From Actinomycetota bacterium (lineage in GTDB: Bacteria; Actinomycetota; Thermoleophilia; Gaiellales; Gaiellaceae), in assembly GCA_005885565.1 (NCBI GenBank), contig VAXK01000205.1, forward strand, positions 1 to 36,728: a stretch of 36,728 nt of DNA, in the 5' to 3' direction. The number at the start of each line of letters is the position of its first letter. Position 1 is the stretch's first letter. Below, in pieces: positions 7,799 through 14,698 of the stretch. The notes below the pieces were generated by a model. The model was not told the DNA's origin and did no database searches. It saw nothing but the letters and a program-made list of their open reading frames with translations. A program made the translations under genes and the position numbers.

Positions 7799-8839
7799 GT
7801 GGCCGAACGCGCCGAGATCGTCGTCGTCGGCGCCGGTGTCATGGGCGCAGCGACGGCGTACGCACTCGCCCGCGCCGGCCGCGACGTGGTCGTCTGCGAG
7901 CAGTTCGAGCTGGGCCACGCGCGCGGGTCGAGCCACGGCGAGGCGAGGATCTTTCGCCTCGTCTACGCCGACGCGCATTGGGTCGCGCAGGCGCAGCGCG
8001 CGCTGCCGCTGTGGCGGGAGCTCGAGGTCGAGAGCGGCGAGGAGATCCTGCGGACGACCGGCTCGCTCGACCTCGGGCCCGGAACAGACGAGCGCGCCGC
8101 CGCGCTGGCCGAGTGCGGCGCCGAGTTCGAGATCCTCGACGGCGCCGACCTGCCCTCGCCGCTCCGGATCGACGGCGGAACGGCCGCCCTCCTCCAGCGC
8201 GACGGCGGCGTCCTCAACCCTGCCCGCGCCGAGCGGGCCTTCCTGCGCGGCCTTGCGGTGCGCGAGCGTGCCCGCGTGAGCCGGATCGAGGCCGACGGCT
8301 GCGTGCACCTCGACGGAGCGACGATCGAGGCGCAGGCGGTCGTCGTCACCGCCGGCGCCTGGGTGTCACGGCTCCTCGAGCCGCTCGGGATCAGTCCGCC
8401 GGTCACACCGACGAGGGAGAGCGTCGCGTACTTCCCGCTTGCCGCGCCGGACGGCCTCCCGACGGTCATCGACTGGCGCGTGCCCGAGGGCTACGACCTC
8501 CCGCGCCGCGGCGACTCGGTCTACGCGCTCCCGAGCCCGGACGGCCTGAAGGTCGGCGTCCACCGCACCGGGCCGCCGACCGACGCCGACGAGGAAGGCG
8601 TCGTCGACCGCGAGGCCGTGCGGTGCGCGCGCGACTGGGTCGCGCAGCACGTCGAAGGCGCCGGCCCGGAGCCGCACCGCACCGAGACCTGCCTCTACAC
8701 GAACATGCCGGACGAGAGCTTCGTCCTCGAGCGGCAAGGCCGCATCGTCGTCGGCTCGCCCTGCAGCGGGCACGGGTTCAAGTTCGCGCCGCTCGTCGGG
8801 CGCGAGCTAGCCTCTCTCGCGATCGAGGCGCTCGGCTGA
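7799..8839 (+). CDS. Monomeric sarcosine oxidase / N-methyl amino acid oxidase-like flavoprotein
   Basis: FAD-dependent amine oxidase of the DAO family, 346 aa. The dinucleotide motif VVVGAGVMGAATAYALAR is at the N-terminus, GSSHGEARIFRLVYAD follows, and the C-terminal flavin-site motif is SPCSGHGFKFAPLVG. ETCLYTNMPDESF contains a cysteine in the region where monomeric sarcosine oxidases attach FAD covalently; that alignment is from memory. The expected reaction is oxidative demethylation of a secondary amine to an imine, releasing hydrogen peroxide. The gene is 72 bp upstream of the sigma-factor locus on the same strand; whether it is linked to it is unknown. The start is GTG at 7799. Confidence 0.85.
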   Translation: MAERAEIVVVGAGVMGAATAYALARAGRDVVVCEQFELGHARGSSHGEARIFRLVYADAHWVAQAQRALPLWRELEVESGEEILRTTGSLDLGPGTDERAAALAECGAEFEILDGADLPSPLRIDGGTAALLQRDGGVLNPARAERAFLRGLAVRERARVSRIEADGCVHLDGATIEAQAVVVTAGAWVSRLLEPLGISPPVTPTRESVAYFPLAAPDGLPTVIDWRVPEGYDLPRRGDSVYALPSPDGLKVGVHRTGPPTDADEEGVVDREAVRCARDWVAQHVEGAGPEPHRTETCLYTNMPDESFVLERQGRIVVGSPCSGHGFKFAPLVGRELASLAIEALG

Positions 8840-8911
8840 AGCGACCGCGCTTGGGTATCGCGGGGCGCCAAGCGGGATGGGTTCGGCGCCCTCCGCGTGT
8901 ATACGGAGTAC

Positions 8912-9442
8912 GTGAGCGTGCTGGCCGAGCTGATCGAAGAGGCAAGAACTGGCTCCCAAACCGCGGCGTCGAAGCTTTTCCGCGTCTGCTGGCCTATCGC
9001 CTGGAACGCAGCCTTCAGGATCACTCAGCAGAGGGCGCTCGCCGAGGACGCTGCGCAGACGGCCGTGCAGAATGTCTTCCGCTCTCTCGCGACCTTCGAC
9101 GAGACGAGACCGATCGAGCCGTGGGTCAGACGCATTGCGGTCAATGCGAGCCTGAACGCCTTGCGGACCGAATCGAAGACGAGTCCTGTCGACACGAGCG
9201 AGCTCGACGTCAGCAGCCCGCTCACGGTGGCTGAGGGGAGCCCGGAGTCCGGCGCCGTGATCGCGGCGGTTGCGGCGCTGCCGCTCGAGCAGCGACTTGT
9301 GGTTGCGCTCCACTACTGGCTCGACTACAGCGCCGCCGAGATCGCGGAGCTCCTGGAGCTCCCTGTCGGCACCGTCGCCTCTCGAGTAAGCCGTGCGCTC
9401 AAGACCTTGCGAACCGAGTTGGAGGAAGAACATGTCAGCTGA
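8912..9442 (+). CDS. ECF-type RNA polymerase sigma factor
   Basis: A sigma-70 family factor of about 176 aa. Region 2 contains AEDAAQTAVQNVFRSLATF and the RPIEPWVRRIAVNASLNALR stretch. Region 4 contains LPLEQRLVVALHYWLDYSAA then EIAELLELPVGTVASRVSRA, a helix-turn-helix. I favour GTG at 8912 because a TATACG hexamer lies 6 nt before it; GTG at 8897 adds five residues. The 3' end overlaps the membrane partner gene by 11 bp, the usual sigma/anti-sigma arrangement. It probably controls this locus, but no target promoter could be defined. Confidence 0.9.
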   Translation: MSVLAELIEEARTGSQTAASKLFRVCWPIAWNAAFRITQQRALAEDAAQTAVQNVFRSLATFDETRPIEPWVRRIAVNASLNALRTESKTSPVDTSELDVSSPLTVAEGSPESGAVIAAVAALPLEQRLVVALHYWLDYSAAEIAELLELPVGTVASRVSRALKTLRTELEEEHVS

Positions 9443-10148
9443 CCTCGAGAAGCTCCTACGGGAATCGCGACCCGCGGTGCCTACGCCTCGACCGGAGGCG
9501 ACCGAGCGTGCGGAAGCGCTTGCCCTGGCTGAGCTCCCGCGCGCACGAGAACGCGCTTGGCGGCTTCGCCTTCCGCGCGTCACTCGCCGTCCCGCACTTG
9601 CCCTCGCCGCCGCCGCGGCCGCGATCGCGATCGGTATCGGCATCGGCCTGGCCGTCGGCTCGAGCCCGAGCAGCGCGGGCGTTCGGCTTGAAGGCACGCT
9701 GACGCCGAGCCTCGGCGTGAGCGTCGATCTTCCGGCCGGCTGGACCGGCCGCATCTACAACGCGCAGCCGGCGAGCGCACCCACCTCGGCCACGGTCCAG
9801 CTCGCGGACCTCGCACTGCCGCCGGACGATGACGACACTGCCACGAAGGCAGCCCAACAGATGGGCCCGGACGACGTCTTGATCATCCTGCTCGAGTCGA
9901 CCGGTTCGAAGACGGGCTTCACCTACCCTCCGCTCGCCGCGCCGCTCCGGATCTCGGACTCCGACTTCCTGCCTGCATTCGAGGGCGTCTCGGACTCCCA
10001 CGCGTTTGCACGGCGGCTCTTCTCGACGCACGGCCGCCGGTTCATGCTGTGGGTGCAGTTCGGTCAGAAGCCGGCACCGAGTAGCGTCGTCGCAAGGGCC
10101 AACCGCGTCCTCGAGACCATGCGCTTCACCGCGCTCGGGCACTCATAA
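9432..10148 (+). CDS. Membrane partner of the ECF sigma factor, with outer GWxGRIY domain
   Basis: A 238-aa single-pass protein, a putative anti-sigma by position. The start is ATG 9432 after GGAGGAAGAAC. Residues 1-53 are a charged cytoplasmic part without a visible zinc motif (HxxxCxxC), then a transmembrane segment at about 55-75 (LALAAAAAAIAIGIGIGLAV). The outside part has LPAGWTGRIYNAQP, an acidic DDDDTATKAAQQ run and MGPDDVLIILLES. This outer domain recurs as a separate protein at 12881-13336, with LPAGWYGRIY, DDDAGTATRQLMGP and DVLIMLFES in matching order. The outer domain may sense or bind something linked to the exported cysteine-rich protein; that is inference. Confidence 0.75.
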   Translation: MSADLEKLLRESRPAVPTPRPEATERAEALALAELPRARERAWRLRLPRVTRRPALALAAAAAAIAIGIGIGLAVGSSPSSAGVRLEGTLTPSLGVSVDLPAGWTGRIYNAQPASAPTSATVQLADLALPPDDDDTATKAAQQMGPDDVLIILLESTGSKTGFTYPPLAAPLRISDSDFLPAFEGVSDSHAFARRLFSTHGRRFMLWVQFGQKPAPSSVVARANRVLETMRFTALGHS

Positions 10149-10179
10149 AGGGCCGCCCAGATCGTCGGTCAGTACGCGT

Positions 10180-10208
10180 TTGACACGTCGTAGACAATGG
10201 CCTACCCT
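10180..10208 (+). promoter_or_regulatory. Promoter TTGACA-17-TACCCT for the Mau-like genes
   Basis: A consensus -35 TTGACA (10180-10185) is followed after exactly 17 bp by TACCCT (10203-10208). It lies in the 90-bp gap between the sigma partner gene and the MauE-like gene. A start site near 10215 would place an inverted repeat across the promoter. Confidence 0.6.
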
Positions 10209-10229
10209 TCCCTCGTACGCCATTGTCTA
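10191..10229. promoter_or_regulatory. Operator-like 11-bp perfect inverted repeat
   Basis: TAGACAATGGC (10191-10201) and GCCATTGTCTA (10219-10229) are perfect inverted copies separated by 17 bp. Half-site centres are 28 bp apart, near three helical turns. The left arm sits between the -35 and -10 and the right arm just after the predicted start site, so a regulator bound here would control the promoter. As RNA only the right arm would be transcribed, so a DNA operator is likelier than a hairpin. Confidence 0.65.
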
Positions 10230-10237
10230 GAGGAGTG

Positions 10238-10342
10238 ATGAGGATCCGCGTGATTCTCCTTACTTCTGCGGCGTTTGGAATCCTCTCCGGGAGAGACCGG
10301 ACCGGCGTCACCCGGCCGAGAGGCGGCGTCTACAGCGACTGA
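10238..10342 (+). CDS. Possible 34-aa leader peptide
   Basis: A short frame from ATG 10238 (or GTG 10250) to TGA 10340-10342, beginning MRIRVILLTSAAFGILSG. AGAGGAG lies directly upstream, though only 2 nt from the ATG. It overlaps the start of the MauE-like gene in another frame and could couple its translation. It may equally be the remains of a damaged MauE-like 5' end. Coding status is unproven. Confidence 0.3.
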   Translation: MRIRVILLTSAAFGILSGRDRTGVTRPRGGVYSD

Positions 10343-10865
10343 TCTGCTGCTCGGGCCGCTCTACGTCGCAACGCTGCTCCTCGTGGCGTCCGGCGTCGCG
10401 AAGGCGCGGAACCCAATCCCGACCGCTCAGGCTCTCCTGACTGCGGGCTGGCCGCATCGCCCGGCGTTCGTCCGTGCGCTCGGGGGCGTCGAGCTGGCGG
10501 CGGCAGGGACGATGCTCGTAGAGCCCCGCTACGGAGCTGCGGCGGTCGGAGCACTATACGGCGGCTTCTTCGCCTTCCTCGCCTCCGTGCTGCTCCGAGA
10601 CGTCGACATGGCGTCCTGCGGTTGCACCGGAGCGACGGACACTCCTCCGACGTGGCTCCACGCATCCTTCAACCTCGCGGTGACTGCCTGCGCGGCCGGG
10701 GGTGCGCTGCTCGGAGCTCGAAGCACAGCCGGCCTCGTGCACGTGCTCGGGCCGAGCGCTGTGATCTTCGCCGTGGCTGTGGCCATCGCAGCGTGGCTCG
10801 CCTACCTGATCGTCCAGTTGGGGCCACGCCTCTTTGCCCCGGCTTACCCATCGAAGGAGGCATGA
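10275..10865 (+). CDS. MauE/DoxX-like membrane protein
   Basis: A 196-aa protein with about four transmembrane segments (near residues 24-42, 68-83, 87-108 and 127-190 region). It carries ALLTAGWPHRPAFVRALG and a cysteine pair in DMASCGCTGA (C115, C117), like the CGC motif of MauE-type proteins thought to pass reducing or oxidising equivalents across the membrane for disulfide formation. The only standard start after the upstream stop is TTG 10275, without a ribosome site; homology seems to begin at LLLGPLY near residue 24, so the start is uncertain. It ends one base before the next gene's ATG. Confidence 0.75.
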   Translation: MESSPGETGPASPGREAASTATDLLLGPLYVATLLLVASGVAKARNPIPTAQALLTAGWPHRPAFVRALGGVELAAAGTMLVEPRYGAAAVGALYGGFFAFLASVLLRDVDMASCGCTGATDTPPTWLHASFNLAVTACAAGGALLGARSTAGLVHVLGPSAVIFAVAVAIAAWLAYLIVQLGPRLFAPAYPSKEA

Positions 10866-11471
10866 ATGACCCAGCAATTGCAACGACTTGCCGACACGCT
10901 GACCGAGTCGGCCGGCGCGGCTCTCGAACGCCGCACGTCACGCCGCAACCTGCTCGTGCGCATGACCGTCGTCGGCTCGGCGCTCAGCCTGGCGCCGTTG
11001 AAGTACCTCCTGCGGCCGGGCTCGGCGTGGGCGTTCAGCACCACGTGCTCGAGCTGTTCGAGCGGCATTTGCATCACCTCGCACAACTCGGCGTTCTGCT
11101 GCACCATCACCGGCGTCAACCATTGCCCGTCGGGAACGACGGCGTGCGGCTGGTGGCGGTGTTGCATCTCGACGCTCTACTGCTCGACCGGCTACCGCTA
11201 CTTCATCGACTGCTGCGGCGGCTGCGGCGCCGGCCACTGCGTCAACGACTCCTGTAACAACCGCAAGACGTGCTGCTATGGCAAGGAGTGGGACAACTGC
11301 AGCGGCACGGGGACGATCCAGTGCCGTGCGGTCCTCTGCGTCAACCCCTCCCAGGTCTACAGCGCGTGTTCCTCGAGCCCCATCCGGACCTCGAGCACCT
11401 GCTGTCAGGGCTCGTCGGGGTCCGGCTGCCCGAACCATCCGAGCTGCTGCGACACGTGCAGCGCGTGCTAA
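10866..11471 (+). CDS. Tat-exported cysteine-rich protein resembling MADH light chain (MauA)
   Basis: A 201-aa protein. ATG follows AAGGAGG and the upstream stop directly. Residues 25-56 form a twin-arginine signal (SRRNLL, then VVGSALSLAPL, ending SAWA). The mature part has 28 cysteines. Matches by eye to the methylamine dehydrogenase light chain: C87-PSGT (CPPGT), W96/W97 (TTQ Trp57 region), Y110 and D115-C-C-G (Asp76-C-C-G), C125, and C136-C-Y-G aligned with Trp108-C-F-G. The second TTQ tryptophan is therefore cysteine. A further cysteine-rich tail of about 45 residues has no counterpart in MauA. It may form a Cys-Trp quinone, or be a purely structural relative. Confidence 0.75.
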   Translation: MTQQLQRLADTLTESAGAALERRTSRRNLLVRMTVVGSALSLAPLKYLLRPGSAWAFSTTCSSCSSGICITSHNSAFCCTITGVNHCPSGTTACGWWRCCISTLYCSTGYRYFIDCCGGCGAGHCVNDSCNNRKTCCYGKEWDNCSGTGTIQCRAVLCVNPSQVYSACSSSPIRTSSTCCQGSSGSGCPNHPSCCDTCSAC

Positions 11472-11474
11472 GCG

Positions 11475-12188
11475 ATGACGATTCTCGTCTCGATCGAAAC
11501 CGTCCTCCTCGTCCTCATCGGCCTCCTGGTTGCAGGCATGCTCCGCTCCCACGCCGACATCCTTCGGGCGCTGAAGCTCGGCCCGGTCGACGAGGACGAG
11601 GAGCTCGATGCGTCTCCGCCGCCTCCGCCGCCGGCGAACGTCGACGAGCGGTTGCTCGAGCCGGCCGTGGACATCAGGGGCGTGAACCTCGAGCTGCATC
11701 CGCTCACGCTCGCGATGAAGGGTGGTCGCGGGACGCTGCTCGGGTTCCTCTCGACCGGCTGTCTGACCTGCGTCCGGTTCTGGGAGGCGTTCTCCGACCC
11801 GCAGGACGGATTGGAGCTTCCGGACGGCACACGGTTGATCCTCGTGACGAAGGACGCTGCGGAGGAGCGCGTCGCAAAGCTGCGCGAGCTCGCGCCTTCG
11901 ACCTACCCCGTGATCATGTCCTCCCAGGCTTGGACCGACTACGACGTGCCCGGCGCTCCGTACTTCGTTTGGATCGACGGGCCGACTGCGACGGTTCGAG
12001 GCGTCGGAGCGGCCGACAAGGTCGAAGGCGTCCTCAACCTCCTGCGGGATCAGTTCGCCGAGGAGGGGCTTCCGGATGCCTCGGCAGACCGCGACGAGCG
12101 CCAGCTGCTCGCGGCGGGGATCACGCCCGGCCATCCGAGCCTGTACGGCGCGGGCTGGAGCGACGACGTGAAGGAGAGCGAGAGGTGA
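11475..12188 (+). CDS. MauD/TlpA-like membrane-anchored thioredoxin
   Basis: A 237-aa protein starting at ATG 11475, three bases after the MauA-like stop. An N-terminal membrane anchor (about 5-22) is followed by a Pro-rich linker (PPPPPP at 48-53) and a thioredoxin fold. The redox motif is STGCLTC (C96, C99) and the cis-proline loop is DVPGAPYFVWIDG (P162). The order and layout match MauD, which helps form disulfides in the MADH light chain. Here it would serve the 28-cysteine neighbour on the outer side of the membrane. Its own stop overlaps a tiny downstream gene by GTGA. Confidence 0.82.
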   Translation: MTILVSIETVLLVLIGLLVAGMLRSHADILRALKLGPVDEDEELDASPPPPPPANVDERLLEPAVDIRGVNLELHPLTLAMKGGRGTLLGFLSTGCLTCVRFWEAFSDPQDGLELPDGTRLILVTKDAAEERVAKLRELAPSTYPVIMSSQAWTDYDVPGAPYFVWIDGPTATVRGVGAADKVEGVLNLLRDQFAEEGLPDASADRDERQLLAAGITPGHPSLYGAGWSDDVKESER

Positions 12189-12265
12189 GCACGATCGGTG
12201 CACTCACCGTCGCGGGTTGCGTCGCGGCGATTGCCGCGGCGTTTCGCGGAGCGTGGTCGCCTTGA
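12185..12265 (+). CDS. Possible 26-aa single-pass membrane peptide
   Basis: GTG at 12185 overlaps the MauD-like stop (GTGA), and the frame ends with TGA at 12263-12265. The peptide is mostly hydrophobic (IGALTVAGCVAAIAAAF) with one cysteine and a basic residue after it. Translational coupling makes expression plausible. I recognise no family. Confidence 0.4.
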   Translation: MSTIGALTVAGCVAAIAAAFRGAWSP

Positions 12266-12286
12266 GGGGCTTCGCTCCTCGCGAGC

Positions 12287-12868
12287 ATGACTCCCCTCGG
12301 TGAGCGGAGCCGCCAGTCGAACTTCACCGTCACGATCGTGTCGTACGTGATCGGTTGTCTGATCGGCGGAGCTGCTCTCGGCGCCGCCGCCGGCGGCGCG
12401 GGGTCGATCGTCCACGTTCAGCTTCTTCCCGGACGACCGATCGCGTGGGCCGCGCTCGCCGTCGTCGGCGCCCTCGCCGACCTTCGCCCGGTTCCGTGGC
12501 TCCGCGTGCCGACGCACCGGCGTCAGGTGCGCGAGCGGTGGTTCCGCATGTACCGGAACTGGGTCTACGGCCTGGGCTTCGGCGTCCAGCTCGGGCTCGG
12601 CTTCGTAACGGTGATCAACAGCTCGCTCGTCTACCTGGCGGCGCTGGCGGCGTTCCTCGTCGGAAGCCTGCCGGCCGGACTGGTGATCGGCGTCGTCTTC
12701 GGAGCCGCGCGGGCGGCCGCGCTCCTTCCGGCGGCGGCCGTCAGGCGGCCCGACGACCTGATCCGGATGACGCGCGTGATCGACGAGCTGGACACGCCCG
12801 TTCGCAAAGGTGCGGCCACGGTCGCCGGCCTCACGGCCGTCGCAGTCGTGACCCTCACGCTGGTGTGA
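12287..12868 (+). CDS. Multi-pass membrane protein of the Mau-like locus
   Basis: A 193-aa protein with about four to five hydrophobic segments (near 15-40, 50-66, 92-112, 115-140 and 172-192) and a basic loop, PTHRRQVRERWFRMYRNWVY. The loop and following GLGFGVQLGLGFVTVI look like transporter-type membrane proteins found beside MauE-like genes in actinobacteria; I cannot name the family. A role in moving redox equivalents is possible but unproven. ATG 12287 lies 21 bp after the tiny gene. Confidence 0.7.
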   Translation: MTPLGERSRQSNFTVTIVSYVIGCLIGGAALGAAAGGAGSIVHVQLLPGRPIAWAALAVVGALADLRPVPWLRVPTHRRQVRERWFRMYRNWVYGLGFGVQLGLGFVTVINSSLVYLAALAAFLVGSLPAGLVIGVVFGAARAAALLPAAAVRRPDDLIRMTRVIDELDTPVRKGAATVAGLTAVAVVTLTLV

Positions 12869-12880
12869 AAGGAGAGGCAG

Positions 12881-13336
12881 ATGGAAGTCCAAGGCTTCGG
12901 AATCAGGGCCGTCCTGCCGGCCGGTTGGTACGGACGGATCTACACGAACACGGATGGAGAAGACGCAACCCGGAGCGGCACCGTGCAGCTCGCGACGGTG
13001 CCGATTCCGGACAGCGACGACGACGCAGGCACGGCGACGAGGCAGCTGATGGGCCCGACGGACGTGTTGATCATGCTCTTCGAGAGCCCGTACCGGCCAT
13101 GGTTCGACGCGCAGTTCGCTCCAGTGGGCGCGCCGCTCACGATTCGTCCCGCTGACGCGCAGGCTGGTTGGGAGGGCGTCGACTCGTCTCAGTCGGTCTT
13201 CGTGCGACGCGTCAAGGTCAACGATCGCTATTTCCAACTGCGTGTCGTCTTCGGATCGCAGCCCAGTGTGCCGCAGTTCGCCAAGCTGAACGGGCTTCTG
13301 GCGCGTGTCACCATTGGAGCGCCTGTCGCGGCATAA
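12881..13336 (+). CDS. Stand-alone copy of the sigma partner's outer domain
   Basis: A 151-aa protein starting at ATG 12881 after a strong AAAGGAG site. It matches the outside domain of the protein at 9432-10148 along its whole length: LPAGWYGRIY, SGTVQLATVPIP, DDDAGTATRQLMGP, DVLIMLFES, APLTIRPAD, and VFGSQPSVPQFAKLN near the end. It has no signal peptide or transmembrane segment, so this copy should be cytoplasmic whereas the paralogue's is outside. No catalytic motif is visible. It is the last gene of the locus before a hairpin terminator. Confidence 0.7.
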   Translation: MEVQGFGIRAVLPAGWYGRIYTNTDGEDATRSGTVQLATVPIPDSDDDAGTATRQLMGPTDVLIMLFESPYRPWFDAQFAPVGAPLTIRPADAQAGWEGVDSSQSVFVRRVKVNDRYFQLRVVFGSQPSVPQFAKLNGLLARVTIGAPVAA

Positions 13337-13370
13337 CCCGCCTCCGGTGACCGGAGCACTCGGTCGAAGT

Positions 13371-13397
13371 GAACGGGCCGCCCGAAGCGGCCCGTTC
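13371..13397. terminator. Bidirectional hairpin terminator
   Basis: A perfect 11-bp stem, GAACGGGCCGC/GCGGCCCGTTC, with loop CCGAA. It sits between the convergent ends at 13336 and 13400. A smaller 6-bp hairpin (CTCCGG-TGA-CCGGAG) lies at 13342-13356. There is no long T-tract. Confidence 0.75.
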
Positions 13398-13399
13398 GG

Positions 13400-13639
13400 C
13401 TAGCGGTAGTACGGATCGGGGGGCGGGCCTTCGTCCACGTACGCGCCGCGCCGCCGCGTGAAGTACCCCGGGCCTGCCCACGTCGACCAGAAGATCAGCG
13501 AGAGCACGATGCCCGCGATCCCGACGATCATCAGGATCCAGCCGACGGTGTGGACGTTCACGGCCGACGACGTGGCATGGACGGCGAACGCGAGGATCGC
13601 GCCCAGCGCGGTCAGGAAGATTCCAACTCCGAGTCCCAT
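13400..13639 (-). CDS. DUF6458 family small membrane protein
   Basis: A 79-aa protein with two transmembrane helices (MGLGVGIFLTALGAILAFAV and TVGWILMIVGIAGIVLSLIF) and a basic RRR tail. Sequence and length fit the DUF6458 family common in actinobacteria, of unknown function. The start is ATG 13639 with a full AAGGAGGT site 4 nt upstream. It is divergent from the oxidase operon across 80 bp. Confidence 0.85.
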   Translation of the reverse strand: MGLGVGIFLTALGAILAFAVHATSSAVNVHTVGWILMIVGIAGIVLSLIFWSTWAGPGYFTRRRGAYVDEGPPPDPYYR

Positions 13640-13705
13640 TCGACCTCCTTTCCAGCCAGAACGGAGATGCGCCGGTTTCGGGTGCGCCCGAGGCGTCGCT
13701 TGAAG

Positions 13706-13711
13706 TAGGCT
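13706..13711 (+). promoter_or_regulatory. -10 candidate TAGGCT for the oxidase operon
   Basis: TAGGCT ends 8 nt before GTG 13720, matching the leaderless spacing of other genes here. It supports 13720 as the true coxB start and hence the frameshift described for that gene. Confidence 0.5.
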
Positions 13712-13719
13712 CGTGCCCG

Positions 13720-14698
13720 GTGCGCCGGGGGTCCGTCGTCCAGCTCGTGCTCTTCGCCCTCGTTGCAGGCGGGGCGGCCACGGCGCTGGCTCTCGTCCCG
13801 GGATGGCTTCCGACGCCGGCGGGCCGCGATGATCTGCGTGGCGATCTTCGCCGTCGTCGCCGCGGTGATCGCCTACTCGATCTGGAAGTTCCGCGCGCCG
13901 CCCGACGACGAATCGGACGGGCCGCCGATCCACGGTCACACCGGGCTCGAGATCACCTGGACCGCGATCCCGACCGCCCTCGTCGTCGCGATCGCGATCG
14001 TCAGCGCGATCGTGCTGGCGAAGAACGGCGACGCGGGCTCGAACCCGCTGCACGTCGACGTGACGGCGCAGCAGTTCGCCTGGAGCTTCTCGTACCCGGG
14101 CCACGCGAACCTCACCTCCGGCGACCTGCGCCTGCCCCTCGGCCGCAAGGTCGAGCTGAAGCTGCGCTCGCTCGACGTCATCCACTCCTTCTGGGTGCCC
14201 GAGTTCGGCCAGAAGCAGGACACCGTCCCGGGCCTGACGACGAAGCTCGTCATCACCCCTGACCGCGTCGGCACCTACCCGGTGATCTGCACCGAGCTCT
14301 GCGGGCTCGGCCACGCGGTCATGCGGACGAGCGCGATCGTCATGCCGGCCGCCGCCTTCGAGGCCTGGGTGAACAAGCAGGGCAAGGCGCTCGCGGGCCC
14401 GGCGGGCCAGGCCGGGAAGACCGTCTTCGTGAACAACGGCTGCAACTCGTGCCACACGCTCAAGGCCGCCGGAGCGACGGCGAAGATCGGCCCCGACCTC
14501 GACAAGCTCCCCGCCGAGGCCAAGGGCGCCGGCAAGCCGCTCGACGCCTTCGTGCACGAGTCGATCGTGAACCCGAACGCCTACGTCGCGCCGGGCTTCC
14601 CCAAGAACGTCATGCCGCAGACGTTCTCGCAGCTCCCGAAGTCCCAGCTCGACGCCCTCGTGCGGTATCTCGTCTCGTCCTCGAGGAGCGGCCGATGA
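13720..14698 (+). CDS. coxB: Cytochrome c oxidase subunit II fused to cytochrome c, apparently frameshifted
   Basis: CuA subunit of a caa3-type oxidase. The CuA ligand motif CTELCGLGHAVM and VIHSFWVPEFG are intact, and a C-terminal cytochrome c domain has CNSCH and a distal PKNVMPQTF methionine. The N-terminal helix (MRRGSVVQLVLFALVAGG...) is encoded in frame 1 from GTG 13720 up to about 13820; the second helix (MICVAIFAVVAAVIAYSIWK) is in frame 2 from about 13829. Roughly 10-15 residues normally between these are missing. A deletion of 3n+2 bases, or an assembly error, would explain both. A shorter reading starts at ATG 13829. The rest of the gene and the operon look intact. Confidence 0.85.

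Noticed and set aside
14449..14694. A longer coxA start
   Set aside because: It would read through the end of coxB; ATG 14695 in an ATGA overlap begins the real protein.
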